Assembly (NCBI GenBank): GCA_031280075.1
Contig: JAITHG010000199.1
Span: 1 to 5,814 of the forward strand
DNA: 5,814 nt
Direction of reading: 5' to 3'
Source of the DNA: Eubacteriales Family XIII. Incertae Sedis bacterium
GTDB lineage: Bacteria; Bacillota_A; Clostridia; Peptostreptococcales; Anaerovoracaceae
Both the position numbers and the translations under genes were made by a program. Below, piece after piece: positions 1 to 5,639 of this stretch. Position 1 is the first letter of the stretch. Every line of letters starts with the position of its first letter. The notes under the pieces were generated by a model. It had not been told where the DNA came from. It did no database searches and saw only the letters and a program-made list of their open reading frames with translations.

Positions 1-663
1 GATGATGTCAAAGGGCTTGAGGACACGCCCCAACTGACGGTTTCACTTGGCTCGGACGGCATGCCTGTGCTGTCTGCAACCCCGACGGCATCCTCTCCTC
101 TCGATCTTGCTGTCCTCCCCGACTATGCAGTCAAGGTAAAGGACAAAGTTTGGACGGGGAAGAAGCTTTCGAAAGGGTTATCGGTAAGTATCGTGTACAG
201 GTTGGACGGCAAGCTTGTGACCATACCGCTGAAGGAGGGCGTTGACTACACACTGTCGGGGGCTGGTGCGAACAAGAACATCGGGAAGGGGACTGTCACT
301 CTGATCGGGAAGGCAGGCAGCCTCTACAAGGGTATCAAGCCCACAACCTTCAAAATCGTGCCAAAGAAGCCGACAAAGCTCGTTGTGGAGCCTAGGAAAA
401 ATGCGCTCCGGGTCACGTTCAAGAAACTGAGCGCGACGCAGAAAGTGACGACGTACCGCGTCCAGTACCGCGTCAAGGGAACGGCGAAGTGGAAGTCGAG
501 GACGGTCACAGTGAAGCTGACGGGCGCAGCCGCACAGAAGACCACCGCCGGTCTGACGCTGAAGCCACTCCCGGGGAAGAAGGTCTGGGAGGTGCGCGTC
601 TACGCTTACAAGGGCGCATACAAAGGCGCAGCCACTGCCATTGTGAGCAGAAAGGCCAGTTGA
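1..663 (+). CDS. Secreted/surface protein with Ig-like and fibronectin type III-like modules, C-terminal part
   Basis: The reading frame is open from the first base, so this is the C-terminal 220 residues of a longer protein. The Met at base 61 is internal, as the upstream codons (DDVKGLEDTPQLTV...) read straight into it and no ribosome site precedes it. Two modules can be seen. The first is a beta-rich repeat (bases about 120-360) with the pattern EGVDYTLSG...NKNIGKGTVTLIGK...YKGIKPTTFKIVP, common in large surface proteins of anaerobic Gram-positives. The second is a fibronectin type III-like domain (about 370-655) with the features YRVQYRVKG, KSRTVTVK, LTLKPL and WEVRVYAYKG. The segment is very Lys-rich and therefore basic. 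It ends in KAS with no LPXTG sorting motif and no membrane anchor, so attachment, if any, lies elsewhere. The role is unknown; adhesion or cell-wall association is inference. The signal peptide and N-terminal domains lie outside the window. Confidence 0.8.
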   Translation, partial: DDVKGLEDTPQLTVSLGSDGMPVLSATPTASSPLDLAVLPDYAVKVKDKVWTGKKLSKGLSVSIVYRLDGKLVTIPLKEGVDYTLSGAGANKNIGKGTVTLIGKAGSLYKGIKPTTFKIVPKKPTKLVVEPRKNALRVTFKKLSATQKVTTYRVQYRVKGTAKWKSRTVTVKLTGAAAQKTTAGLTLKPLPGKKVWEVRVYAYKGAYKGAATAIVSRKAS

Positions 664-682
664 AAAAGGCATGCCCCTCCGC

Positions 683-719
683 GCGCCCGTTCGGCATCTC
701 CGTGATGCCGAACGGGCGC
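683..719 (+). terminator. Strong hairpin after the surface-protein gene, likely terminator
   Basis: A perfect 15-bp inverted repeat (683-697 with 705-719, sequence GCGCCCGTTCGGCAT) closes a 7-base loop, starting 20 bases after the stop codon. The stem is GC-rich and very stable. The T tract that follows is poor (only ATTTAG), so it is a non-canonical intrinsic terminator, or an mRNA 3'-end stabilising hairpin. It isolates the surface-protein gene from the MFS gene, which has its own promoter. Confidence 0.7.
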
Positions 720-730
720 ATTTAGGCTGA

Positions 731-761
731 GACAGAAAAGAACCGTCCCCTTTCCGTCTGT
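731..761. repeat. Small imperfect palindrome resembling a REP/MITE-type element
   Basis: The arms ACAGA (732-736) and TCTGT (757-761) pair. After a 3-base bulge (754-756), AAAG (737-740) pairs with CTTT (750-753), leaving a 9-base loop. The core AAAAGAACCGTCCCC matches, from memory, a short motif that recurs in intergenic hairpins of many anaerobes and other bacteria, sometimes near REP-associated (IS200-like) transposases. Only one copy lies in this window, so its repetitive nature cannot be shown here. It adjoins the MFS promoter -35 element. Confidence 0.45.
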
Positions 762-789
762 TGGCGAAACACCAAAGATCTGATATAAT
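761..789 (+). promoter_or_regulatory. Sigma-70-type promoter of the MFS gene
   Basis: A -35 box TTGGCG (761-766, four of six consensus bases) is separated by exactly 17 bases from a perfect -10 box TATAAT (784-789), preceded by an extended -10 TG (781-782). The predicted start of transcription, about 7 bases after the -10 box, is near 796. That is at or one base before the ATG of the MFS gene. Confidence 0.75.
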
Positions 790-796
790 CGTATAA

Positions 797-1963
797 ATGA
801 AAAACATTCTCTTTATGATTTTTTTGGTTGCGATGGCTGCTTTCCCACCGCTGTCCACAGACATGTACCTGCCGGCACTGCCGATCATTGCGAAGGATTT
901 CGGGGCTTCCGAAGGCGCCGTCAACGTTACGCTGATCGCTTTTTTCCTGGCGTTCGGGGTGGCGACCCTCGCGTGGGGACCGCTCAGTGACAAGTACGGG
1001 CGCAAGCCGATGCTCACCATCGGCACGCTGTGCTATGCCCTGGGGAGCGTGTGCTGCGCGTTCAGCTATGGCGTGCTGACCCTGACCTTGGCGCGCATCC
1101 TGCAGGCGGCTGGGGGCGCGGCCGGCAATGCGATGGCAGCCGCCATCATCCGCGATTGCTTCCGGGGCAGGCGGCAGGAGCGCGTCTTGTCCATCCTGCA
1201 GTCGATGGTCATGGTCTGTCCCGTGGTGGCACCCATGATCGGCTCGCTCGTCATGCGCGTGCTCTCGTGGCAGGGCGTGTTTTACATGCAGGGCGCGATG
1301 GGGTTGGTCGTCTTCGCCGGCGCGCTGCTTATGAAGGAGACTATCGTAGAGCGCAACGACCTCGGCGTGCTTCGCTCCGTGTCGAGGCTTGGCGCGGTGT
1401 TGACCTACCGGAGGTTTGCGGACATGCTCGTCATCAGCTGCATCCCGCAGGTGCCGCTCATGACCTACATCGTCGCATCGACCTTCGTCTACCAGAATTT
1501 TTTCGGCATGGACAGCGTCTCCTATAGCCTGTTCTTTGCCGTGGCGGCCTTTGGGACGATCTCCGGTCCCCTCGCCTACTCCGCGTTCGGGCGGTTTATG
1601 GCGCGGGGCGCCTTCCTCGGCATCTGCTTTGCGGGCATGCTCGTGGGAGGGGTCGCGATCTGCTTCATCGGGCACCTTTCGCCGTGGGCCTTCGCTATCT
1701 CGATGTACTTCATGGGGCTGTTCTGCACGGGCAGCAAAGTGCCGACCGCCTACATGCTGCTCAATTACAAAAAAGGGGACATCGGATCGACCTCGTCCCT
1801 GATCGGCTCGGGCGGCTTCCTGACCGGGAGCCTCGGCATGGTGGTGGCGAGCATCCCCTTCGACCTGATCAAGGTCTCCGGCGCGACCTACGCGGTCTGC
1901 GCGGCACTGAGCGGGTTGCTGCTGATCATCCTGTTCAAACGGCATCCCGGAGAGTTTCGTTAA
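797..1963 (+). CDS. MFS multidrug efflux transporter, Bcr/CflA subfamily (DHA1, 12 TM)
   Basis: The 388-residue length is typical for Bcr/CflA-type drug:H+ antiporters, inner-membrane pumps that export bicyclomycin, chloramphenicol or similar small molecules. Signatures are the TM1 exit motif STDMYLPALP (residues 20-29), MFS motif A GPLSDKYGRKP (61-71) between TM2 and TM3, ARILQAAGGAAG (99-110) in TM4, and the TM5 PVVAPMIG motif (142-149). The rest is a regular series of hydrophobic segments ending in a short basic tail. The start is constrained: an in-frame TAA lies directly before the ATG (794-796). The next in-frame Mets (815, 833) also lack a ribosome site and would shorten TM1. No Shine-Dalgarno precedes 797, and the promoter suggests a leaderless mRNA. 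No terminator separates it from moeA. The substrate cannot be told from the sequence; export of an amino acid or metabolite is an alternative. Confidence 0.88.
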   Translation: MKNILFMIFLVAMAAFPPLSTDMYLPALPIIAKDFGASEGAVNVTLIAFFLAFGVATLAWGPLSDKYGRKPMLTIGTLCYALGSVCCAFSYGVLTLTLARILQAAGGAAGNAMAAAIIRDCFRGRRQERVLSILQSMVMVCPVVAPMIGSLVMRVLSWQGVFYMQGAMGLVVFAGALLMKETIVERNDLGVLRSVSRLGAVLTYRRFADMLVISCIPQVPLMTYIVASTFVYQNFFGMDSVSYSLFFAVAAFGTISGPLAYSAFGRFMARGAFLGICFAGMLVGGVAICFIGHLSPWAFAISMYFMGLFCTGSKVPTAYMLLNYKKGDIGSTSSLIGSGGFLTGSLGMVVASIPFDLIKVSGATYAVCAALSGLLLIILFKRHPGEFR

Positions 1964-2021
1964 AGAGGCACACCGGAGAAAAGCGACCAGAAAACTTCAG
2001 CCAAAGAGGCACACCGAGAAA
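1962..2021 (+). repeat. Short direct repeat pair in the MFS-moeA gap
   Basis: The 14-base word AAAGAGGCACACCG occurs at 1962-1975 and again at 2003-2016, a period of 41 bases. The similarity continues for about five bases with a one-base indel (GAGAAA versus AGAAA). The first copy begins inside the MFS stop codon. A second, shorter repeat (ATCCAGT at 2021-2027 and 2035-2041) follows. The gap (1964-2072) shows no hairpin terminator and no clear promoter, which suits read-through from the MFS gene into moeA. Confidence 0.6.
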
Positions 2022-2072
2022 TCCAGTCAGAGACATCCAGTGAAGAGCGGTACAGACAGGGAGGGACAGGCG

Positions 2073-3308
2073 ATGGCAGAAATCAAACGGAACATCGAGC
2101 TGCACGAGGCACGGCAGATCATGGCAGGCCTGCCGGCGGCACGCCACACGGAGACCATCCCCCTCCAGCAGGCGCTCTGGCGCGTGTGCGCGCGCGACGT
2201 GGAGGCACAGCTCCCCCACCCGCCGTTCAACCGCAGCCCCTTCGACGGCTACGCCTACCGCGCGGCGGACACAGCACTTGCCTCGCGGGATGTGCCCGCC
2301 GTCCTGAGGGTCAGCATGGAGATCCCGGCGGGCGATGTCCCGGTCGAGCCCGTCCTGCCTGGCTGCGCGGCGAAGATCCTCACAGGCGCGCCCATCCCTG
2401 ACGGGGCGGATGCCGTCATCAAGTTCGAGGAGACGGAGTTCACGGACACAGAGGTTCGCATCTTCGCACCTGTGACACCGGGCAAGAACATCGTGCTGGC
2501 CGGGGAGGACTACCCGCACGGCAGGGTGCTCGTCCAGGAAGGCTCCGTCATCACGCCTGCCATGATCGGCATCATGGCATCCCAGGGCATGACGCAGGTG
2601 AAGGTCTTCCGCAAGCCCGTCGTCGCCATCATCAACACGGGCAGCGAGCTCGTGCAGCCGGGGCAGCCCCTGCCCTACGGCAAGATCTTCAACAGCAACA
2701 CCTACACGCTGCAGGGCTACATCACGGACTTCGGCGCGGAGTGCCGCGATGTCGGCATCGTGACGGATGACCCGGGGCTCATCGTCGAACGAATCGACAG
2801 TGTACACGACGACGCAGACCTCATCATCACCACCGGCGGGGCATCCGTCGGCGACTACGACTTCGCCTTTGCTGCAGCGGAACAGTCGGGCGGGGAGATC
2901 CTGTTCTATAAAATAGACATCCGCCCCGGCGGATCCCTGCTCGTCTACCTGCTCCGGGGCAAGCCCGTCCTGTGCCTGTCGGGCAACCCCGGTGCGGCGG
3001 CGCTCGGGCTGCTCTTCGTGGGGCTGCCGTACATTCGCAAGCTCTGCGGGCGTTCGGACGTGCTGGCGGAGACGAAGGTGCTGCTGCTCAAGCACCCCCT
3101 GAACAAGAAGAGCCCACGGACGCGCGTCCTGCGCGGGCATCTTGAGATCTCGGACGGGAAGGCGTGGTTTGTGGAAGACGGGTCGCAGGGCGGGGGCGAC
3201 CTCTCCTCGCTCGCATGGTGCAACCTCATCGCCGAGATCCCCGCCGGCAGCGACAAGTTGCCCGCCGGCACACCCGTGCGATGTTATTACGTCGGCAGTC
3301 AGATGTAG
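2073..3308 (+). CDS. moeA: Molybdopterin molybdotransferase MoeA
   Basis: MoeA inserts molybdate (or tungstate) into adenylylated molybdopterin, the last shared step of molybdenum cofactor synthesis in the cytoplasm. The protein has 411 residues, the usual MoeA length. The ATG at 2073 is preferred over a GTG at 2040 because GGAGG (2060-2064) lies 8 bases upstream of it. Seen in order: SPFDGYA (55-61, equivalent of SAMDGYA), KILTGAPIPDGADAV (101-115), GEDY (144-147), the MoCF/MogA-like core from AIINTGSEL (185-193), GIVTDDP (228-234), ITTGGASVGDYD (252-263), KIDIRPGG (280-287), SGNPGAAA (303-310), and a C-terminal domain IV. By eye the acidic and Lys/Arg positions important in E. coli MoeA are present (D58, E192, D232, D261, K280; R284 where E. 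coli has Lys). PGKP is changed to PGGS at 285-288. No other cofactor gene is adjacent. A MoeA-like paralogue is possible. Confidence 0.92.
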   Translation: MAEIKRNIELHEARQIMAGLPAARHTETIPLQQALWRVCARDVEAQLPHPPFNRSPFDGYAYRAADTALASRDVPAVLRVSMEIPAGDVPVEPVLPGCAAKILTGAPIPDGADAVIKFEETEFTDTEVRIFAPVTPGKNIVLAGEDYPHGRVLVQEGSVITPAMIGIMASQGMTQVKVFRKPVVAIINTGSELVQPGQPLPYGKIFNSNTYTLQGYITDFGAECRDVGIVTDDPGLIVERIDSVHDDADLIITTGGASVGDYDFAFAAAEQSGGEILFYKIDIRPGGSLLVYLLRGKPVLCLSGNPGAAALGLLFVGLPYIRKLCGRSDVLAETKVLLLKHPLNKKSPRTRVLRGHLEISDGKAWFVEDGSQGGGDLSSLAWCNLIAEIPAGSDKLPAGTPVRCYYVGSQM

Positions 3309-3349
3309 GATGTCGTGCCAGAGCAATAATAACAGCGGGAGGGGATGGT

Positions 3350-4243
3350 CTAGGCAGGGCAGAGCAGGGCAGTGTCCGTAAGGTAGTCCAAGAATTCCCG
3401 CACGTGCCGCGAAAGCGCTTTCTCCCGTCGCGTGAGGATGTAGCTGCAGAAGATCGGCGGATCCTCTTCGACGGGCTTCAGCACAATGCTCGGGTGCCGG
3501 AGCATGCCGAGGCGGTTTTCCGCGCACAGGTAGACCCCTTCTCCCATCGCGACCAGGGAGCGGATCAGCTCGATGTTCCCGGACTGCTGCCCGATGCGCG
3601 GCGAGAAGCCCGCCTCCATGCACGCGTGGATGAAGGCATCATGCACGTTGTAGTCCTTGGTTGCGGAAATGAAGGTCTCGTTCTTCAAGTCGCGCAGGGA
3701 GATCTTGGCTGCCTTGGAGACGGGGTTGTCCTTTTGAATGGCTACATGCGTCCTGCTGCGCTGCAGCTGCCTGAAGTCAAAATTCGTGAAGTCACCCTTG
3801 CCGCCCACGACACCGATGTCAAGGTAGTTGTAGTAGACATCGCTCTCCACGACCTTGTCAGGCATTTCGCTGAGATGGATCCCGTAGGTGGGGTTCATCT
3901 CCTGGAATTTGAAGATGGTCTCGATGTTGAACAGGTCGAGGATGCTGTAGGGGATGCCGAGGAAGATGAGTTTGCGCTCGCACCCCTGCGAGATGTTCAT
4001 CTCCTCGAAGGTGAGGTTCACAAGCTCTGTGATCTCCCGCGCCCGCTTCATCAGGGACATGCCGAGCGGGGTCAGCTCTGCCCCCATGCTGTTGCGCATG
4101 AAGAGGGTGCCGTGCAGTTCCTTTTCGAGGTTCTGGATCGACTTACTGATGGCCTGCTGGGACACAAAGGTCTTGCGGGAAGCTTTGACAAAGCTCTTTT
4201 CCTCGGCGACCAACAGAAAGTAACGTAGCTGGCGCAGTTCCAT
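3350..4243 (-). CDS. LysR-family transcriptional regulator
   Basis: This is a 297-residue cytoplasmic DNA-binding protein, the normal LysR length. The start MELRQLRYFL is chosen because GGAGG (4249-4253 on the complementary strand) lies 5 bases upstream and it matches the family N-terminus. The frame stays open up to 4735, but that extension has no family similarity and overlaps the divergent gene. Residues 1-60 form the winged helix-turn-helix (KSFVKASRKTFVSQQAISKSIQNLEKEL, then LFMRN and LTPLG). Residues about 90-290 form the periplasmic-binding-like effector domain (IFLGIPYSI, DIGVVGG, HVAIQKDNPVS, LVAMGEGVYL). It is transcribed divergently from dctP across 253 bases, the classic arrangement for a LysR protein controlling its neighbour and itself. 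That it controls the TRAP genes is inference. It converges on moeA with 41 bases between stops and no clear terminator there. Confidence 0.92.
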   Translation of the reverse strand: MELRQLRYFLLVAEEKSFVKASRKTFVSQQAISKSIQNLEKELHGTLFMRNSMGAELTPLGMSLMKRAREITELVNLTFEEMNISQGCERKLIFLGIPYSILDLFNIETIFKFQEMNPTYGIHLSEMPDKVVESDVYYNYLDIGVVGGKGDFTNFDFRQLQRSRTHVAIQKDNPVSKAAKISLRDLKNETFISATKDYNVHDAFIHACMEAGFSPRIGQQSGNIELIRSLVAMGEGVYLCAENRLGMLRHPSIVLKPVEEDPPIFCSYILTRREKALSRHVREFLDYLTDTALLCPA

Positions 4244-4282
4244 TCCAACCTCCCTCTCGCCTCGCGGCGTGCCGTTCATCCG

Positions 4283-4316
4283 GCAGGTTGAACCGATATG
4301 ATACGATACAACCTGC
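4283..4316. promoter_or_regulatory. Inverted repeat upstream of the LysR gene
   Basis: GCAGGTTG (4283-4290) and CAACCTGC (4309-4316) form an 8-bp inverted repeat with an 18-base spacer. Each arm also lies in its own small dyad (GGTT-G-AACC at 4286-4294 and AACC-TGC-GGTT at 4310-4320). The spacer has a CGATA-TGATA-CGATA pattern (4294-4308). It lies 40 bases before the LysR start, so it could be an operator for autoregulation or an RNA hairpin in the leader. Confidence 0.4.
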
Positions 4317-4332
4317 GGTTTTAGCATCATCC

Positions 4333-4392
4333 CAATTATAATTGATTTCTTTCCACAATGCGATATGCGAAAATAAACTTGCATAATTATGA
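4333..4392. promoter_or_regulatory. AT-rich divergent promoter/operator region between lysR and dctP
   Basis: This is the most AT-rich stretch of the window. It holds the perfect 12-bp palindrome CAATTATAATTG (4333-4344), which contains a TATAAT box on each strand, and the perfect 10-bp palindrome CATAATTATG (4382-4391). The latter includes CATAAT (4382-4387), a possible -10 box for dctP. It also sits in a T-N11-A frame (T4380, A4392), the general form of a LysR-protein binding site. A TGCGATATGCGA direct repeat (4359-4370) lies between. No good -35 box is found for either strand, which fits activator-dependent promoters. Exact promoter assignment is uncertain. Confidence 0.45.
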
Positions 4393-4403
4393 AAGCGCTT
4401 TTG
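4390..4403 (+). promoter_or_regulatory. cre-like palindromic operator upstream of dctP
   Basis: TGAAAGCGCTTTTG matches 12 of the 14 positions of the catabolite-response (cre) consensus TGWAARCGYTWNCW bound by CcpA. It is centred on the perfect palindrome AAAGCGCTTT (4392-4401). It lies a few bases after the putative -10 box CATAAT, a position where a bound LacI/CcpA-type repressor would block transcription of the TRAP operon. The binding protein is inference; another LacI-family regulator would recognise a similar CG-centred palindrome. Confidence 0.45.
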
Positions 4404-4422
4404 TGAGATCCTGCGAAGGTGG

Positions 4423-4462
4423 GAAGGGCGCAAAAAACAGGGCGGAACGCTGCCCGCCCTTC
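4423..4462 (+). promoter_or_regulatory. Competing hairpins in the dctP leader
   Basis: GAAGGGCG (4423-4430) can pair with CGCCCTTC (4455-4462), an 8-bp stem. AGGGCGG (4439-4445) can instead pair with CCGCCCT (4454-4460), a 7-bp stem with an 8-base loop. The two pairings share the same 3' arm and exclude each other. No T tract follows, so it is not an ordinary intrinsic terminator. It sits 19 bases before the dctP ribosome site. Confidence 0.35.
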
Positions 4463-4496
4463 ACTGAGACATGAAGCACCAAAGGAGGAAGGCACC

Positions 4497-5639
4497 ATGA
4501 AGAGACAGAAGGCACTGACGATATTTCTCGCTGCCCTGATCGCGCTTGCGCTGGGACTCGCGGGCTGCGGCGGGGGCGGTGATGGCGGGGGCGGCACGGA
4601 GGGCACGGACAGCCCCGGTGCGGAGGCAGACGCGCCCGCCGCGCAGGCGGGCACGCCCATCACGATCAAGGTGAACAGTTTCCTGCCGGAGGGCTCGACG
4701 CTGACGGAGGGCACGAAGGCGAGCGTGGAGAACATCGCGAAATTCTCGAACGGCGAGCTGATCGGGGAGGGCTACTACAACGGGTCGCTGCTCGGCTTTG
4801 ACGATTCCTGGGAGGGGACGGGCACCGGCACGGTCGATGTCTCCTTTATCGGACCTGCCATCCTCGGGCAGTATTCCCGCCTGCTCGACGGGCTGCAACT
4901 TCCATATAAGGGCATCTCGCCCGACGAGCGCAACACGATGAAGGCCTTCAACGAGTTCGTGAACGGACACGAGGAGTTCGCGAAGGATCTAGAGAAGCAC
5001 AACCTCAAGATCCTCTACATCGAAGGCGTGCCGGGCAGCGCCATCCACACGACTTCCAAGACCGTCAAGGTGCCCGCCGACTGCAAGGGCATCGTCATCG
5101 ACGCGCTCGGCAAGAACAACGCCGACTTCTTCACGGCGCTCGGCGCGAAGACCATGACGCTCGACTTCGGCGAATACCTTATCTCCGCACAGCGCGGCGT
5201 GGTGGATGCCTTCCTGGATGGCTGGGCTGCGATGAACGATTCGCAGTGCATCGAAGTGGTGAAGAAACACACGGTCTTCGGCGAGGCGACGGACGACCAC
5301 CCGAGCGGCAACGGGCTCTCGAGCTCCCCGATGACCTACGTCGTCAACCTCGACACGTGGAACAAACTGTCGGAGAGCCAGCAGCAGGCGCTCGTCAAGG
5401 CATTCGAAGAGGGCGTGGCGACCGTCCCCGACCTCGACCGGGTCAGCCAGCAGAACGCGTACAACATTGCAAAGGAGCGTGGCGACGAGATCATCAGCGT
5501 GACAGGTGCGGAGTTTGATGCCTGGTACGACGCGGCGAAACCCGTCATAGAGGCTTGGATCAAGGAGATGGATTCACAGGGCTACGACGGGCAGAAGCTC
5601 TATGACGACCTGCAGGCGACCTTAGGCAAGTATCAGTGA
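4497..5639 (+). CDS. dctP: TRAP transporter substrate-binding lipoprotein (DctP family)
   Basis: This is the extracytoplasmic solute receptor of a tripartite ATP-independent periplasmic transporter, which hands substrate to the DctQM membrane pair for Na+ or H+-driven uptake. The 380-residue protein starts at the ATG 8 bases after AAGGAGG (4482-4488). The frame extends upstream to 4419 but without family similarity. Residues 1-23 are a lipoprotein signal (basic MKRQK, hydrophobic core, lipobox LAGC with Cys24), followed by a Gly-rich then acidic linker to about residue 52. The mature DctP fold begins at ITIKVNSFLPEGSTL. Family features include GEGYYNGSLLG, TVDVSFIGPAIL, LQLPYKG, VKVPADCKG, GAKTMTLDFGEYLISAQRGVVDAFLDG (216-242) and NLDTWNKLSESQQQALVKAFEE. 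The position of the near-invariant substrate-binding Arg (KGxKxR) holds Asp202 (KGIVID), so the ligand may not be a simple carboxylate. It forms an operon with dctQ. Confidence 0.92.
   Translation: MKRQKALTIFLAALIALALGLAGCGGGGDGGGGTEGTDSPGAEADAPAAQAGTPITIKVNSFLPEGSTLTEGTKASVENIAKFSNGELIGEGYYNGSLLGFDDSWEGTGTGTVDVSFIGPAILGQYSRLLDGLQLPYKGISPDERNTMKAFNEFVNGHEEFAKDLEKHNLKILYIEGVPGSAIHTTSKTVKVPADCKGIVIDALGKNNADFFTALGAKTMTLDFGEYLISAQRGVVDAFLDGWAAMNDSQCIEVVKKHTVFGEATDDHPSGNGLSSSPMTYVVNLDTWNKLSESQQQALVKAFEEGVATVPDLDRVSQQNAYNIAKERGDEIISVTGAEFDAWYDAAKPVIEAWIKEMDSQGYDGQKLYDDLQATLGKYQ

Noticed and set aside
722..1945. Long open frame on the minus strand across the MFS gene (407 codons)
   Set aside because: Its product is a low-complexity Arg/His/Asp/Gly-rich sequence, the typical antisense shadow of a GC-rich gene. 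It overlaps the clear MFS protein and has no family features.
2040..2072. GTG start 11 codons upstream for moeA
   Set aside because: No ribosome site precedes it, whereas the ATG at 2073 has GGAGG at ideal spacing and matches the usual MoeA length.
3309..3349. Bidirectional terminator between the convergent moeA and lysR genes
   Set aside because: No inverted repeat followed by a T tract is visible on either strand in the 41-base gap; the GGCAGGGCAGAGCAGGGCAG tract just beyond is coding and not a hairpin.
1935..3623. 562-codon open frame on the minus strand across moeA
   Set aside because: It is antisense to the well-supported moeA and runs into lysR in another frame. The composition is that of a GC-driven shadow frame.
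3164..4228. 354-codon plus-strand frame opposite lysR
   Set aside because: It lies antisense to a clear LysR-family protein with correct length, start and ribosome site; the predicted product has no recognisable domain.
4471..4500. Nine-codon upstream frame (MKHQRRKAP) whose stop overlaps the dctP start as ATGA
   Set aside because: It has no ribosome site of its own, and its two AGG codons are simply the dctP Shine-Dalgarno sequence, so the frame is most likely coincidental.
4244..4735. N-terminal extension of the LysR frame
   Set aside because: The extension is low-complexity (Pro/Ser-rich), overlaps dctP and the divergent promoter region, and the family N-terminus with a good ribosome site begins at 4243.
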